A stretch of DNA of 64,000 nt from Erigeron canadensis (Eukaryota; Streptophyta; Magnoliopsida; Asterales; Asteraceae): the NCBI RefSeq assembly GCF_010389155.1, contig NC_057769.1, positions 23,002,735 through 23,066,734 of the forward strand, read 5' to 3'. The translations under genes and the position numbers were made by a program. Shown here piece after piece: positions 61,953 to 64,000 of the stretch (positions are counted from its first letter, which is position 1; each line of letters opens with the position of its first letter). Under the pieces are notes generated by a model that had not been told where the DNA came from, ran no database searches, and saw only the letters and a program-made list of their open reading frames with translations.

Positions 61953-63655
61953 GGCCGCTCGTAGTAAGCAAAGGACGAACTGGTCCAAATTCCCATCGAT
62001 AAGGACGCTAATATGACATTCGTCAACCTCATCCATTTCTTATTTCCTATTTAAGAAGCGCATCAACGAGAGGAGTTGGACCCGAGGAGCGTGTCTGTGT
62101 CCAGAATATAAAAAAACTTTTTTTATTTTTTTTTAAAACTAACGGTTAGTTTTAACGTATAAATGTTTATATGAGTTTAAACATCACCATTTTTCAATAA
62201 TCAATCAAAAACAACATACCATTTCACATATCATAATATCATTCAAGCCTTTTTTTATACCAAACAATGAATCATATTAGCTCAGATGATGATTCGTGTT
62301 CCTATATAGCTAAATATACGAATCCGAGAATGTTACAAACATTTTCTATTTTCATAGAAACTAAAGAAGAAGAAGTCGAATCATCAAGGTGCCAAAAATA
62401 CAAAGAAGAACCATAAACTGAAATCACGCCGAAACCGCGCATCGTTTGTGGATTCATTACTTTACCGGTCTACCCATCTAATTATTTCAGAGGCATTTTC
62501 GAATGCAGAAGGATATGTTTATCCGTATATGTTGAGATAATTACTCTTTTAATGGCGTGCCACCATTACCCAAGCTTTTTCAGTATTTGCAACTTTCTTC
62601 AATGGATTGCACTGGTCCAACCGGGTTCAACATCTTTCAAAGATGTACTTTTGCCATACGACAACTGGTGTACAGTTGTCATGGTGACCAACTAGATGAA
62701 TACTTGTAAATGGCATAATTGTGTTTAAACAAGTTTTGCAAGTGCGTTATTAGTTTGTATCATGAACCGTGCTTGAAAAGACCGACACAAGAAGATGTGG
62801 AGCGCACAACTGCTAGGCAATCAGAGGTAAATTGGTTTCTGGGTATGCTTGGAAGCATAGATTGTATGCTTTGGAGTTGGAAGAACTGTCCAGTGGCATG
62901 GCAATAAAGGGAGATAAAGGACACCCAACGATTATGCTTGAAGTAGTTGCTTTGTATGATTTGTGGTTGTGGCATGCGTACTTTGGTCCGGCAAATTCGA
63001 ACAACGACATCAATGTCCTAAACGAGTCAGATTTGTTCGATCAGTGGCTTGAGGACAAGGCTCCCCATGTTGATTTTACTGTGAATGGTGAAATATTTAT
63101 AAAAGAGTATTATCTGGCCGATGGTATTTATCCGGAATTTGCCACTTTAGTGAAGTCTTTTAAATGTCCCATGGATCCAAAGACCACGAAGTTCAAGCGA
63201 TACAAAGTATCTGCAAGAAAGGACGTTGAGCTAGAATTTGGAGGTCCAGAGCCACGGTTTTGCGATATGCCCAATTGATTTGGAGTTGTTAAACAATGTA
63301 GATACGCTACCTCCACGTTCATGGGATGAAAAGGTGGCAACACAATTAAGGATGATGGGTGAATTACGCGATAGAGAGACGCACTATTGACTTTGCGTTG
63401 CTTTTATCGAAAACATTTGAAGGCTCCTAGAAAGCCATCGTCAACATTAATGTTATTTTTTGATTCTAATTATTACTAGTTCAAATTAAATAATGTGGTA
63501 ATTTGATCATAATTATGTAATAGTTGGTTTATTTTGTTTATGTAATATAATGTTTAAATTATATGTGGTACTTTTATTTTTATAAAAGTTTTATTAATAC
63601 TTATGTAAAAATAAAATAGAATAAAAAATGTTGAGGAAGGGGTGTGGAAGAGGCC
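61953..63655 (+). mobile_element. PIF/Harbinger DNA transposon, decayed (1703 bp)
   Basis: Flanked by TTA on both sides (61950-61952, 63656-63658), the Harbinger target duplication. Short, diverged termini: GGCCGCTCGTAG on the left, GGAAGAGGCC on the right. It contains remains of an ALP1/HARBI1-like transposase. Homologous to the element at 7.9-9.8 kb. Confidence 0.65.
62267..63390 (+). pseudogene. Harbinger (ALP1/HARBI1-like) transposase, heavily decayed
   Basis: The likely start is ATG 62267 (MNHISSDDDS), but the N-terminal third is in shifting frames. Recognisable parts: LGSIDCMLWSWKNCPVAW at about 62847-62904 with the first catalytic D, GHPTIMLEVVALYD, NSNNDINVLNESDLF with the second D, YYLADGIYPEFATLVKS, and ARKDVELEFG with the E. 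Breaks: stop after KYKEEP near 62414, stop TAA at 62908-62910 with a frameshift just before it, and loss of frame after the ARKDVELEFG motif (stop near 63276). More damaged than the copy at 8203. Confidence 0.75.
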
Positions 63656-63658
63656 TTA

Positions 63659-64000
63659 GCAATATTTGAAATCGCGGTATATATCGACCGGTATTACCGG
63701 TGCCAGAGTACTCCGGCATTTTAAGCCTGATATTTTTCCGGTAATTTCACTATTTAATACCGTTGGTATTTCTGTTATTCTTGGTATTTTCTGGTATTAC
63801 CATTCCGGTATTTTTATTTTTTTAAAATTATATTTATGATACTTTAATGTTATTTTTTTTATTATTTGTGAAATTTAAAACTTATATTTTGTTAAGAAAT
63901 ATTTATTTGGTAAATATTATTTTTGGGTGGATTATAACTGTATTTTGGCTATTTTCGTTAAATTGTAACAAGTTTTGTAGGATTTTTATAAAATAAAAAT
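63659..64000 (+). repeat. Part of an AATACCGG-rich repeat family
   Basis: Matches about 51180-51470, the centre and one arm of the 9-bp-TSD foldback element (ggtattaccgttgcggta, then ttatgatacttta-tgttatttttggtta and taagt-gattataa). It runs out of the window, so it is probably another copy of that foldback family. Confidence 0.6.

Noticed and set aside
62719..63343. Minus-strand ORFs of 66-71 codons over the decayed Harbinger transposase
   Set aside because: Antisense shadows of the transposase pseudogene.

Overview
This window is nuclear DNA of a flowering plant, almost certainly a eudicot. It is AT-rich, its genes have GT-AG introns, and it holds plant-type transposons of nearly every superfamily. 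The style of the retroelement and of the ALP1/HARBI1-like transposases reminds me of Asteraceae, but that is a guess. I found no rRNA, tRNA or CRISPR array.

Host genes. The only convincing host gene is a MATE-family citrate-type efflux transporter of the FRD3/DTX42-DTX43 clade, present as two minus-strand copies. The copy at 16726-20591 can be assembled into 13 exons with GT-AG introns. They sum to exactly 1620 nt, giving 539 residues plus a stop. The copy at 405-2373 has the same first eight exons, all open and correctly spliced, but exons 9-13 are not found before the window edge. A second, decayed exon-8 fragment lies at the extreme left. The two copies are a tandem duplication now separated by about 14 kb of transposon-filled DNA.

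Mobile DNA, left to right. 5.7 kb: small Helitron. 7.9-9.8 kb: Harbinger transposon with a broken transposase. 10.1-11.4 kb: two neighbouring Helitrons. 12.4 kb: Tourist-like MITE. 13.4-14.7 kb: long-TIR Mutator-like foldback element. 22.9 kb: second Tourist-like MITE. 24.3-25.0 kb: TIR element with a 9-bp target duplication. 30.2 kb: CACTA MITE. 31.4 kb: Stowaway MITE. 33.0-34.1 kb: long-TIR element that split an ATT microsatellite. 34.7-50.1 kb: a second Mutator-like foldback element, split by a 14.2-kb Athila-type Ty3/gypsy retrotransposon with 1.5-kb LTRs and a 5-bp target duplication. 50.5-51.6 kb: another 9-bp-TSD foldback element. 52.5-53.4 kb: two Helitrons. 53.6-57.3 kb: a TIR element carrying a GC-rich minisatellite, itself split by a 2.5-kb solo LTR. 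59.0-60.2 kb: larger Helitron. 62-63.7 kb: second, more decayed Harbinger element.

The most informative structure is the nesting, which target-site duplications prove at both 34.7-50.1 kb and 53.6-57.3 kb. Next is the Athila element's downstream ORF, which appears to be spliced: an 8-codon first exon, a 573-bp intron, then a long second exon. That element also carries many copies of a 13-bp GC-rich palindrome in its U3 and around that ORF. Nothing here looks like a wholly new biochemical system; the value lies in the gene models, exact element borders and insertion order.
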